Part shown: positions 1 through 10,900 of the stretch, piece by piece | Layout of the letters: each line of letters begins with the position of its first letter | Numbering within the stretch: position 1 is the first letter of the stretch | Assembly: GCA_012862575.1 (NCBI GenBank) | Contig: BLSF01000023.1 | Location: forward strand, 248,001 to 312,000 | Direction: 5' to 3' | Origin: Parietichytrium sp. I65-24A | Taxonomy: Eukaryota > Sar > Bigyra > Thraustochytrida > Thraustochytriidae | DNA: 64,000 nt | Notes under the pieces: model-generated | What the model saw: the letters and a program-made list of their open reading frames with translations, nothing else | Databases searched by the model: none | What the model was told of the DNA's origin: nothing | Position numbers and translations under genes: made by a program

Positions 1-97
1 GGTGCACGCCCGCGACCACGCCGCGGCGCAGCAGGCCGTCGCTCCTGCGCACGCTCTCCACCACGTCGCCTTTCTGCAGCGTGCCCGGCGGCAACAT
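1..97 (-). CDS. N-terminus of an unidentified gene, cut by the left edge
   Basis: An ATG at 97 on the minus strand opens a frame that runs 32 codons to the window edge without a stop. It begins MLPPGTLQKGDVV. The segment is G/C-rich and uses charged and aliphatic codons much like the real genes here. A copy of the AGTACTCAGTACT motif, which recurs upstream of other genes, lies about 65 bp upstream of the ATG. Too little protein is visible to name a family. The overlapping plus-strand frame (2-211) is less convincing because it runs into a TGATTGAT microsatellite. Confidence 0.35.
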   Translation of the reverse strand, partial: MLPPGTLQKGDVVESVRRSDGLLRRGVVAGVH

Positions 98-1232
98 TCT
101 TCGACACCCGGCGAGGACACGCAGATGACGCAGATACTGTCCTCGAGTACTGTTCTGGGAGAGTACTCAGTACTGAGCCCTTTGCTCCCTTTTCGACGAA
201 TGATTGATTGATTGATTGATTGATAGATTTGTTGTGTTTCGAAGGTGAGTGAGTGAGTGATAGTGAGTGAGTGGAAAGTAAAGCACGCGCTGAATGGTTT
301 CTTTCTTTGGCGTTTTGATTGATGTGATGTTTCAATGAACATGAACAACAATCAATCAACGATAAGGATCTTTGTTGGATTTTGTTGGGTGTCTTGTGAC
401 TTCACTGCTGCAAGTTCCATCTCAAAAAAAAACAAAAACAAAAAAAGGCAATCTTTTGTAATCTTTGGTAGCACTTGGTATCACTTGGTATGTGTTGTGA
501 AGTCTTCCGTCGATTGCGTTCCGCAGAGGGAGGGCTAGCGTTCGTGAATGCACGTGAATGCACGCGCTGTTCATGAATGATGCGGAACGCTTTCTCCGCA
601 ACGGTCACATTCCCCAACGAGGTAATGGGGTAAACATGGGTAAACATGGGTAAACAGGGCAAAACACATGGTATAACGGGGTTAACGGGGTTGACGATGG
701 TTGACGGGGCTAATGAGGCACAACGGCAGCAGAGTAAGGTCGTTCGCTCGACACGTTGACTATCGTTGACTCGACTGATGGACAACTTCGAAAGCCCCCA
801 AGAGCCCCCAAAGGCGGTAAGCTAAGGCGCCGGAGACTCGGAGACTGCAAGGAAGGCGACGAATAAAGGCGGTTGACGCTTCCGCATTTGGTCTTGGGTC
901 TCGGAGAGTATTTATTAAATATTCCCTTGTACGAAACTCAGAGTCTGTTGATTGACGGCGAATTTTGGTCTGTGATTCAGCTGACAGTCAAGTAAGAACA
1001 GCAAGCACACACGACCTGTACGAGTTGCTGTCGGGAAGAGAATGCTCGCTGGTATACCTTAAGAATCTGCATCTCTCAATAGGCTGCGGCCATCCCGGAC
1101 CTGCAGCAAGGCTGAAGGGCAGGCACGGAGCCCGCCAGTCAACCCCACTGTGTGCAGGAACGGCCGCCGAAGGCTGCGACTTATTCGATCCCGCGCGCGC
1201 GGGCTGGCAGTGGCCGCACAAAGTCCGGCAAG
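98..1232. other. Spacer with microsatellites, between two divergent genes
   Basis: No convincing gene. It contains a palindromic AGTACTCAGTACT at about 162-174, a TGAT microsatellite at 201-224, a GTGA run at 245-272, and three imperfect 11-bp units (taaacatgggt type) at about 630-658. These are followed by related GGGGTTAACGGGGTTGAC-like copies to about 710. The last few hundred bases should hold the promoter and 5' UTR of the ion channel gene. Confidence 0.6.
201..272. repeat. TGAT and GTGA microsatellites
   Basis: About six tandem TGAT units at 201-224, then GTGA units at 245-272. They are plain simple-sequence repeats in a spacer. Confidence 0.9.
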
Positions 1233-3293
1233 ATGGACAATTCGCAAAAGTTGCACCGCTCCACGAGCTTGAAGAAAACAAGGTCGTTCCTTCATGACAA
1301 CAGCGAGACCTCCGCCTTGACTTTCGAGGCCAATGGCGTCGTTCTTCGGAGTGACTCGTTTCAGATGAGTAAAAAGCCCTCGTTCAAGATGCACGCTGCT
1401 AGTCTAATGGATGCGTCCATGGCAGAGGCGAATTCTCCAAAGTCTCCCTCGCTCAAACAAAGCGCTTCAAGTGTAATGCTCGCACAGCTGTCCAAAGAGA
1501 CATCTTCCAAGGTCGCTGACCCTAGAAAACCTGTGATTGTCTCTGATCGCCACGCGAAAGGTCAAGTCGAGGAGGAGAAAAAGGAAGGTGAAGGCTCAGC
1601 GCTTTTTCCGCCTGATATGCCCGACCGTGACCTGGGCTCCATTGGCGGATTCCAAATGGGCGGAACGTCGCTCGGGGGGACCAAGAGCAGTCACACGAAT
1701 CGCTCTTCAAGAGTCTCGTTGGGTAGCATGAATTCCACGGACGCGAGTTTCCGATTTGGGATACGCAAAAGGACAAGCTCTAGCCAGGTCACCGTTGACA
1801 ACCTCCTGACGAAACAACGTGACCGCGCGGTCCAGAAGCAGCGCGAAGACGAGCTCTTGGGAGGAACGACCAGGCGGAAAATATTCTTCTCTCCACCGGG
1901 TGAAAATGAAAACGAGCCCCTCCCGAGAGAACGTCAGCAAACCACGACTCAAAACAACTTCAACCGCCTTCGTCAATGGGCAAGCGCCGCAGAAAAGGAA
2001 GCAGAGGCAAATCGATTCGCAGCACTCCAGAAACGCATCAATCGCATTCACTCTAACACGGACCCCGTCAACTTTTACGATGTGGTGGAAGCAGAAGCCG
2101 AGCCTCAAGCCAGTACTACTGATTTCTCTGATCGACTCGCCGGCAAAATCACTGAAAGCGTGATTTTTCAGCGGTTCATTCTCATCTGCATCATCATCAA
2201 CACCATCCTCTCTGTTCTGTACACGGATTCGTATTTTGAGCAGAATTACGGCAGAGTGATTGACCAAGCTGATAGCGCCTTTCTCACGATCTTTTTCCTG
2301 GAAATGGCACTGAAAATCAAATACCAAAAGCAGGGGTTCTGGTATGACAATTGGAATCTCTTCGACTTTTGTCTAATCCTGGTGTCCGTGCTCGGAATTG
2401 TCGTGCGAGACATTGGCACTCGAAAAACTGTCAGCGGAAGAGCGCTTCGCTTCTTGCGTGTGATGCGTGCTTTCCGAACACTTCGCATTCTCGGAGCTCT
2501 GCGCAGCTTGCAGATTGTTGTGAACACTTTCCTCAAGTCGCTCGTGGAGCTCACCAACATCATAGCGATGATTCTGCTCCTCATTTTCATGTTCTCGATT
2601 CTTGGCTTGCAGCTCTTTGAGCCGCTGGTTCCTGAAAAGTTTGGAACGCTCACTCTGAGCTTCCAGTCGCTTTTCATTCTAATTACGCAGGATGGGTGGG
2701 TCGACATCTGGGCAGATGTGGAGGTCGCCAGCGCAGAGAACGAGGTGTCCGTTCTCATGGACTTCATCAACCACTTTTACTTTATCCTCTTCATCGTTAT
2801 TGGAGCCTGGGTGTTCATTAACATCATTTCTGGTGTGACTGTCACAAACTGGCAATTGTACGTTTCTGAAATGAAGCAGATGGAGAGGGCCAAGTTTCAC
2901 GATATTGAAACATCCACAATGCGCAGCTCCGCCTTCCTGCAAGAAGCTCGAGCAATCACCCCGGCGAACGTCCCACCCGAGATTTGGAAGAATCAAATCC
3001 CTCTTTCCAGTGCGTCAAGTCTGGGCCGGATTTCCGTGCAAAAACTTGAAAATTATTTGCTAGTTCTCTTTGCGCTGGAGAAAAATCTAAAGGAGTATCA
3101 AGGGCTCAAGCGCGCCTTGTATAAACACCTTGACGTTGTGCAGCGCACAAACTCCCTGATGGACATGGACGAGCTCGATGAGCACATCGGATACGAGGAC
3201 GAGGATGGCGAGGAAGAGCTATTACAGGGCGACGTGCTTTCTGTGCTTCAAACTCAACAATCCCGACTCAGCATATCAAGTCTGAGAGACTAG
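1233..3293 (+). CDS. Single-domain six-TM voltage-gated cation channel, CatSper-like filter
   Basis: A 686-residue channel subunit with one ion-transport domain, so four copies would be needed per channel. The first in-frame ATG (1233) is used; the open frame extends upstream only to a GTG. Residues 1-300 are Ser/Lys/Arg-rich and probably disordered and cytosolic. S1 starts near residue 310. S4 carries six arginines at every third position (R403, 406, 409, 412, 415, 418), a complete voltage sensor. The pore loop reads TQDGW at residues 485-489, fitting the T-x-D-x-W filter of CatSper subunits rather than the GYG of potassium channels or the EEEE/DEKA of four-domain Ca/Na channels. S6 ends near 545, and an acidic tail (DEDGEEE) closes the protein. 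Known: CatSper channels carry calcium into sperm or zoospore flagella. Inferred: this is a flagellar calcium channel. It could instead be another protist single-domain Ca/Na channel. Confidence 0.85.
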   Translation: MDNSQKLHRSTSLKKTRSFLHDNSETSALTFEANGVVLRSDSFQMSKKPSFKMHAASLMDASMAEANSPKSPSLKQSASSVMLAQLSKETSSKVADPRKPVIVSDRHAKGQVEEEKKEGEGSALFPPDMPDRDLGSIGGFQMGGTSLGGTKSSHTNRSSRVSLGSMNSTDASFRFGIRKRTSSSQVTVDNLLTKQRDRAVQKQREDELLGGTTRRKIFFSPPGENENEPLPRERQQTTTQNNFNRLRQWASAAEKEAEANRFAALQKRINRIHSNTDPVNFYDVVEAEAEPQASTTDFSDRLAGKITESVIFQRFILICIIINTILSVLYTDSYFEQNYGRVIDQADSAFLTIFFLEMALKIKYQKQGFWYDNWNLFDFCLILVSVLGIVVRDIGTRKTVSGRALRFLRVMRAFRTLRILGALRSLQIVVNTFLKSLVELTNIIAMILLLIFMFSILGLQLFEPLVPEKFGTLTLSFQSLFILITQDGWVDIWADVEVASAENEVSVLMDFINHFYFILFIVIGAWVFINIISGVTVTNWQLYVSEMKQMERAKFHDIETSTMRSSAFLQEARAITPANVPPEIWKNQIPLSSASSLGRISVQKLENYLLVLFALEKNLKEYQGLKRALYKHLDVVQRTNSLMDMDELDEHIGYEDEDGEEELLQGDVLSVLQTQQSRLSISSLRD

Positions 3294-3528
3294 TTTTGCG
3301 GTTCGCAGAGTGAATCTGCAAGCAGACTCGTCTCCCGAAGATAGGCACAGTCGCTGAGGGGAAGATATTGATTTGTAATGGTCGGAAATATAGAAACCGA
3401 GTGGAATTATAAAGAGAGAGAATAGACATCGTGTTCGCATACTTGCATAATTCTAGATTCGACTCTATTCGCAGTGTTCTTCCGTTGCATTTCTACTTGA
3501 TTAAAACATCAACTCTTCAAGAGCAACT

Positions 3529-3831
3529 TCACCGTCCTTCAAGCTCGACAATGCGCTTCCTCAGTGCCTTCTGGCTGTCCAGCGTATCGCGTCTGAGCTC
3601 CGCGAGCGACAGCTCAATGCTGCGCGTGGCCGCGGTAATGTCCTGCGACAACTGAAAGTATCCTGCTCCCAGGCTCAACCCCGCGCCGATTACGAACCAG
3701 CGCACGCTCTGCATGGCGCCGCCGCCTGGCGCCTTCTTCGTCACCTCCGTGGAAACCGCGCTGGTCGTCGACTGCAACCTCACCTGCGTGCGTACCACCG
3801 CCTTACATAGTCCTGCCCGAGCACCCAACAT
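3529..3831 (-). CDS. Small mitochondrial-type single-pass membrane protein, unidentified
   Basis: A 100-residue protein from the first ATG (3831). The N-terminus is rich in Arg, Ala and Ser with no acidic residue in the first 27 positions, a typical mitochondrial presequence (MLGARAGLCKAVVRTQVRLQ). One hydrophobic glycine-zipper-like segment follows (WFVIGAGLSLGAGYF). The C-terminal 40 residues form a charged amphipathic helix or coiled coil (LAELRRDTLDSQKALRKRI). The layout suggests an inner-membrane protein with a soluble helical tail, as in small subunits or assembly factors of respiratory complexes. I do not recognise the family. It is convergent with the channel gene, their stops being 235 bp apart. 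Confidence 0.65.
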   Translation of the reverse strand: MLGARAGLCKAVVRTQVRLQSTTSAVSTEVTKKAPGGGAMQSVRWFVIGAGLSLGAGYFQLSQDITAATRSIELSLAELRRDTLDSQKALRKRIVELEGR

Positions 3832-5374
3832 TCTCGCAGCCAAATCCCTTCCTGTACTGTGCTTTCCTTGTGCTTAGCTGTGCTGTGCCTCCGAACAAAC
3901 CTTGACCGACCGAGAACGCTCACTCGGATAGATTACTGAATTCACGCTCCTTCCTAAGCTGGATGCTAAGACTGCGCAGAATGGACTGTTACGCCAAGTG
4001 TGGGGTCCTCGCGGATGTTGTCTTAGCGGCGGATAGACTGGAGAGATAGAAGTGGAGCTACCTCGCTTGCATAGGCGTGGAGTTAGGGGAATGGGGAGTA
4101 TCCACTTAGGAGTTACGAGATTCACGCGGGGATGTCTGGGTGGGAGGAGCCATAGGTGGTGTGGTAAGGGAAGATAGCACTGGGTGGATTTCATCAGGAT
4201 TGGCTTTATTTAGAGTGAGATGTTTTGCACCTCGTTCTCGGGGTGTATGATCGTCATGACAAAGAACTGTTCTTTATAATGTTCGATACGCAAATATAGA
4301 CAGATTTATATTTCATACGCTGGGACGTTTTTTTCCCCAGCTAAGGTTTACTCTTACCTGCTTCCAGAACGAACATATAAAATCGACGTTTCGCGTCACT
4401 AAGGCGTACACGTGACGACTATTGGCTGTCTATTTGTGAGATCGGTGCGTCAACAACGTCCCAGTAGTTTTCCACCCGCCGTGACGGTTGTTCTAACGGT
4501 TGGCTACTGGTTGGCGTAATACGAAAACCGCACAAACCGAAAACCAATTCGAAAATGTTATAGCGTTGATAGGTGGTCCTACGTTCCGAACTTTGACGGG
4601 TAGAAAAAATATCCACAACCCTGCAAAAATGACGCGGAAAAACCAACACGATTCCCAGATCCCAATTACCACGTCACCTAGCGAACAACACATATTCCTT
4701 GGATAAATGCCGGCCCTAACTCCCACCACTCCTCACTTACCCCGCTAGCAACTCACAATAGGTGCAAGTCCCACACTCCTACTGTAACCAAACCTAACAC
4801 TTATATATCTGTATCTACACTCGTACCGGCACACATAAACTCAAACTATAATACCCATCGGACCCTCTTAGCACCGCCAATCTTAGCGTCCCCAATTAGA
4901 AGTGCGTCTTACCCCAAAGTCCATCACTCTCTTAGCTAACACCTTGAAGACGTTGGTAGGGAGAGATAGACCATGCAGATATGTTAGCCACACTACCCAA
5001 ACGCTAGCGCGAGGACTTTGAAAAAGCGGGGCTAGACGGAATGTGTAGGAGGTGGTACACAGGCGAATAGATCGATGTCGATGGAGAACAGAGACAACAT
5101 GAACAACAAGCATAACAAACAGGGATAGATAGATAGATGGATAGGTAGATAACAGCAAGAGAGAGCAGAGCGGCAGACAAGTGGATAGAGACAGAGAGAG
5201 AGACAGAGACAGAGACAGAGAGCGTAGACCCAATAGGTTTAGTTTGGCAGAGCACGAACGCGCAGTGGAAGGAAAGAAGGAAGGAAGGGAGAAGGTTTCA
5301 TTGTGGATATCTGTGCGAGACGTGGAGGTTGAAGTGCCAGCAGTGAGAGAGAGAGAGTGAGAGAGAGAAGAGAG
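3832..5374. other. 1.5-kb spacer with GATA and GA repeats before CCT4
   Basis: No convincing coding frame. The left part is low in G+C. From about 5120 the plus strand becomes a purine tract with GATA, GACAGA and GA repeats that reaches the CCT4 start codon at 5375 and so forms its 5' UTR or promoter. Confidence 0.6.
5125..5374 (+). repeat. Purine-rich GATA/GACAGA/GA tract in the CCT4 leader
   Basis: GATA units near 5127-5147, alternating GA/GACAGA at about 5189-5222, GGAA units at 5270-5290 and GA runs at 5346-5374, directly abutting the ATG. Several other genes here (carrier, cyclin, lectin protein) also have GA on the sense strand just upstream. Confidence 0.8.
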
Positions 5375-7142
5375 ATGGCGCGAGCAGAGACATACAAGCG
5401 GCGGGAGAAGGAGGCGGACGTGCGCGAGTCGAATATCGTGGCCGCGAAAGCAGTGGCAGATGCCGTGCGGACTAGTCTGGGCCCAAGGGGCATGGACAAG
5501 ATGATCCAGGGAGACGACGGCGAGGTGATCATCACGAACGACGGAGCGACGATTCTGGAGAAGATGAAGTGCCTGCACCCTGCTGCCAAGATGATGCAGG
5601 AGCTGTCAAAGTCGCAGGATATTGAGGCCGGGGACGGAACGACCTCCGTGGTGGTGCTTGCAGGAGCAATCTTGAACTCGACCCACCAGCTGCTGGCAAA
5701 AGGAATCCACCCTACCTTGATTGCAGAGGCTTTCCTCGAAGCGGCTCAGGAGGGAGAGCGCATCCTCGAGTCCGTTGCGCGTCCGGTCGCACTGTCCGAT
5801 CGCGAGTCTCTCATCAAGGCTGCGGTCACTTCGCTTAGCTCCAAGGTCGTTAGCGCAGATTCAGAGATCCTTGCGCCTATTGCTGTGGACGCAACTCTCC
5901 GTGTGATCGACCCAGAGACTGCTTCCAACGTTGACATCAACGAGAATATTCGTGTCGTCCAGCAGATGGGAGGCACTGTAGAGGACACCGAGCTCATCGA
6001 AGGCCTGGTGTTCAAGAAGAAGGGTGTGTCTGTCTCTGGAGCGCCAAGCCGTGTTGAAAATGCAAAAATCGGACTGATCCAGTTTGTAAGTTGCCCATTT
6101 GTTTGAGATGCTCGCAACAGAAAAATTTGCGCTTGTGTGTATTAACAGTCAACCTTGATGATCTACTTTACGACAACAGTGCCTTTCCGCGCCAAAGACT
6201 GACATGGAGAACAACGTTGTTGTGTCCGAGTACGCGGCAATGGACCGCATTCTTCGCGAGGAGAGGAAGTACATCTTGAAGCTATGCAAAAAGATCAAGG
6301 ACAGCGGATGCAATGTACTGCTTGTTCAAAAGTCCATTCTCCGTGATGCCGTGAACGACCTTTCTCTGCACTTCCTGGCCAAGATGAACATCATGGTCAT
6401 CACCGATGTGGAGAGGTCGGATGTAGAATTTATCAGTAGGACCGTTGGCTGCTTGCCTGTTGCCCACGTAGACAGCTTTGTGGCAGATAAGCTTGGAAGC
6501 GCTAAGCTTGTAGAGGAGGTGTCCATGGGATCTGGACGCGTCGTCAAAGTCACCGGCTGCGAAGCCAAGCAGAACACTGTTACCGTCCTGGTTCGCGGAG
6601 CGAACAATCTCATTGTTGGCGAGGCAGAGCGGTCTCTGCACGACGCCTTCTGTGTTATTCGTTGCTTGGTCAAGAAGAAGTTCCTTATTGTCGGTGGAGG
6701 CGCCCCCGAGGCGGAGCTTGCTCTCAGACTCAGCAAGTTTGCCAAGACCCTTGCAGGCCAGAAGCAGTTCTGTGTTAAGGCGTATGCAGATGCTCTGGAG
6801 GTGATTCCTTACACCCTCGCAGAGAACGCAGGACTCAACCCTATTGAAGTAGTCACCGAACTTCGTCGTCAACACGCTCTCGGAAACACCACTATGGGAA
6901 TCAATGTCAAAACTGGGCAGTAAGTTCAAAATGTGTGGCCTTTTGTTTGAACATGTGTGACTTGACTAACGTCTTTGGGACTTTCAACCTTGAACTTTTG
7001 TCCTTTCCTGCGCAACAGAATTACCGACCTTGCTGAAGAGAATGTATTCCAGCCCCTCCTAGTTTCTTCCAGTTCCCTAGCCCTCGCTAGCGAGACCACT
7101 CGCCTCGTTCTCAAGATCGATGATCTTGTGGGTGCTATTTAG
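5375..7142 (+). CDS. CCT4: T-complex protein 1 subunit delta (CCT4), three exons
   Basis: Delta subunit of the cytosolic chaperonin CCT/TRiC, which folds actin, tubulin and other proteins using ATP. Exons are 5375-6085, 6180-6919 and 7019-7142, giving 524 residues against about 540 in animals. Both introns (94 and 99 bp) begin GTAAGT and end CAG. Their removal restores the conserved stretches [13 protein letters not shown] and KTG-QITDL found in known CCT4. Visible group II chaperonin motifs are NDGATIL, the nucleotide-binding GDGTTS (G86-S91) and GGGAPE in the third domain. The strongly conserved central region ([28 protein letters not shown]) identifies the delta subunit. The start follows a GA tract and gives [10 protein letters not shown]. 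Confidence 0.95.
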
Positions 7143-7939
7143 ACTTTCTTGCAACTTTTACTGCAACTATTTTCTTTTCTTTCCCGACTCTTCTCCAATG
7201 TGCTTTGTATCGTTCCATATCCATATTGGGTGTTGCAATGATGCTCCCGGCCAATCTGGAAATGGTGTCTTGCTACTAACTAGTCCAAGTCAAAGCTGCT
7301 CGTGACTCTGTGCGTTTCACTGAAATTGTATTGGATATTCCTCTTCAGCTCTGGTGTCTCTGGTGACTGCGAACCGAGGCGAATTGATAAAATCTTCTTG
7401 TGAGTTCCCAACTCAACCTAAGGCAGCAATGATTTGCAGGCACATAGCCACGTCGTGTAAGCTACGCTCGTGAAGATACACTCTAATAAGACTATACATG
7501 ACTATACACAACAACCCTTGCCAGGGGCAGGATTGCCAAGGAGACCCAAGGAAAAAAAACGCAAGCAGAATTCGTTGACAGCGAATGCATGCACCCGACA
7601 CTAAATAGGAGCGCTGGCCTCGTTCGTCTTCATCCTTCACAGCGCATCTCATCGAAGGTATCCATCCGAACTGTGAGTGCTCGTTGAAAAGTGGGCCACC
7701 TAAGCTCGCTTTGCTTTGGTGGATCCGTCCAAGTTCAACTGTATCAGCGTTAGTCGACCCGGAAGGAAAGTAGCAAACAACGCAACACGTTCTGAGTTTC
7801 AGGGCACCGTCAGGTGCCGAGCCAGCGTGGCCTGGACGAACGAACCGAGCATAGTCGAGACGTTCGGTGCTAGTACGGAATCCAACCAAGCGGGCGCTGA
7901 GGGAGAAGCGCCGCAAGCAGCTTTCAAGGGCGAGCGGCT
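7143..7939. other. Spacer between CCT4 and the glycosyltransferase fusion
   Basis: I see no supported gene. A 167-codon minus-strand open frame (7413-7916) has atypical composition and no recognisable domain. The region should hold the 3' end of CCT4 and the promoter of the next gene, both on the plus strand. Confidence 0.55.
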
Positions 7940-10900
7940 ATGGGTCTCATACGGCGATGGAGCATAGTGTTGATACTCGCGCTGGGGTCGCTTCTTTGGT
8001 CTGGTCAGGTGCGGTGTGTCGCGAGCGTAGAGGCGAACAAGCAGTCGCAGCCTGTGGGTGTGAACTCTGAGCAAGATGTGAAGGCGTACACGCTGTTCAA
8101 CGAAGGTGTCGTGCTGATGGAGCGTGGACAACGAGAAGAAGCCTACTCTGTATTTGCCCTGGCGTTGGGGATGAAACCGGATCTGCACGAAGCAAAGCAC
8201 AATATGGGGAATCTGCTTCGGGCGATGGGAAAAATCGACCAAGCTAAAGAAACTCTGCACGAGGTTCTCGCCGAGGCGCAACACGCCAATAAGAAAGCGC
8301 TTGAAGCAGGGATCCTCAATAACTTGGGCCTCATCGCAATTATTGAGGGAACAGCGAGCTCAAGTGACTCCAAAGCGCAAGAAAGCCAGAATGCAAACAA
8401 CGCGCAATTGCTTCGTAACTCGGCCATCCCAACACTTCTAAAAGCCATGCAGGTTGACCCGATGCTACACGACGCGCCTTACAACCTGGGCAATGCGTAT
8501 GCGGCCCTTGGTGAGATTGGAAACGCAATTGCAGCATATAAGAAATCGCTTCACATTTTCCCCAAGAATCCGCCTTGTCTTTTGAATCTCGGGAACCAGC
8601 ACATGAGATTGGGACTCTACGCGGAATCGGAGCGATATTACACATTGGCAGTCGAGGCAGCATCAGAAAAACCGAATAGAGATGGACACATGCTCCTCGG
8701 AGCCCTCAACAATCTCGGACAGACGCTTCGAGAGGGCGGCAACCTCATCGGTGCTGTTGAGCGGCACGAGCAAGCTCTTCTAGAAGACAAAACATCTGTC
8801 GTAGCCATGGTGCAAGGACTTGTGGCGAGAAGGTCGCTTTGCTATTGGCGGGAATGGGAAAAGAGGCACTTCTCGTTATGGAGGACGCTCAGTGACCCCG
8901 CCTTTGGAAGGCTTGGCGATCTTACGCCATATGACTCGCTTTTGATGCCGCCGTCACTATTTATGGATGCACGATTTATTTCCTTGGCCCAAGTCAGCAG
9001 ATACGCAATGGCCATGCTCAGCCAAGACAACTCGCGGCTCGCTCTCTTACCAAACCACTCCATCCCACCTATTTTAAATCTCGGCTACCTTTCATACGAC
9101 ATGCGAGACCACCCAATGGGCTATCTTATGCGAGGCCTCTATGAATTGCACGACCGTTCCAAGTTCAGAGTTTCGATTTTCATGTACGGTCCAAACGATG
9201 ACCCGGCAATCCGGCAATCCCTCATACAAGCATCTGACGAGTTTGTTGACCTGTACAATGTCCCTTCGGACGCAGCAGTAGCCAGAATCAAGGAGTCAAA
9301 GATCGACATTTTGATCGACTTGATGGCACACACAAGAGGAACTCGGTTGGATTTAGCAGCAAGCTTTCCTGCGCGCACATACGTGAATTATCTCGGATAC
9401 CCTGGGACCAGTGGCCTCTCCGCGAGCGGAGCCTTTATAATCGTTGATGCCAAGGTTCTTCCTCCGGAAACTATTTGGAAACGAGTCGAGGTGACGGAAT
9501 CGGTCGTTTTGCTGCCAGAATCATACCAGGCAAACGACTGCAACCTAACAGAATCATTTTGCACCCCGGCGGCAGGATTGCACCGATATTGGGCGTGCAG
9601 AGCTCGAACAGAAATTTTTCAAGACGGACTATTTGCGGACCTCCCTACGACGCACCAACCGTTTCGATTCGCAAATCTCAATATGATTACCAAGATGGAG
9701 CCTCGTGGTTTACAATCCTGGTGCAGAATCCTAACACGAGTCCCGAAGAGCGTCCTCTACCTGCTTTCGCCAAAGTCGGCTTCACCCGGCTTCGCCAACG
9801 TCACCGAAAACATCTTGGCCCAAGTGGCCGCTCACGGAGTTCATCCTAGTCGAATTATTTTTCTTCCTCGCACCAAACGCGGGATGCACCTCGCAAGACT
9901 CCCCGGCGTCGACCTTTTTTTGGACTCGCTTGGCTACGGAGCTCATTCGACTGCGACCGAGGTATTGTGGGCCGGAGTTCCGGTTCTCACGCTGCGTGGA
10001 ATGACGTTTGCAAGTCGAGTTGGCGCGAGTCTTCTTTCTGCACTAGATCTATCCGAGTTAATTGTGGATGGCGTAAAAGAGTACGAAGACCTTGCTGTAG
10101 AGCTTGCTCAGCGCCCGAGCATAATGCACTCCATTCGTGTGAAGCTCGGGCAAGCGCTTTTGCAAAAGTCGCTCTTCAACACGGAACGCATTGTTCGGCA
10201 CCTGGAGAATGGTCTGTTGACAACGCAGCATCGCTGGGCTCGAGAAGCCGAAGCGATTCTGATCTCTCCTTTGGAGGAAGCAGATCTTGCGAGTTACCAC
10301 TCTAAACTCCGCAACTTTCTTGAGACCGGATTGTATTATCATCGCAATGGGGCTAAGGCGGAAGCAGCGAATGTATATTACAGAGTTCTGGCTGCAATTC
10401 CGCAAGGGGGTGGTTCGGAGTGGGAAATTCTTCGCGGTGATTTGTTCCACTTAATAGGGCTTCTGGAAGACGACCTTGCGTTGGTGGAGCAGGCTCTGCA
10501 GCTCCTTCCCAAGTCAGCCCTTGTCGCAGCAAATCTCGGGCATTTGTTTCTTGCAAAAAAGGAGGTTTCAAGAGGCTGGGGCCTTTTCCTTCGCTCGCTT
10601 GACCTAGCTTTGGAGGACCGACAGGTTGACAAGTTTGTCTCTTCGTTTCAGACGCTGGAACACGTCTTGTTGACTAGTTTTCCGGGGCCGGATATGAGGT
10701 TGGAGAGGCGAGCGAGAGCGCTGGAGATGCTGGAAAAATTCGAAAGTTTGATGCAATCTCATGGCACTAGTCTTCTTGCCGGGGCGGAAACATCGCTGGA
10801 GCGATCATGGAACGCAATTGAGGAGATTTTTGTCTCAAATGATCTTCGGTTTGCGATTCTCCTCTCGGAGAGGGTTCTTGCTCAGACGTCAATTTCCCCC

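Noticed and set aside
7413-7916. 167-codon minus-strand open frame downstream of CCT4
   Set aside because: Cys/Trp/Arg-rich random-looking composition, no domain, and it overlaps the promoter of the next gene.
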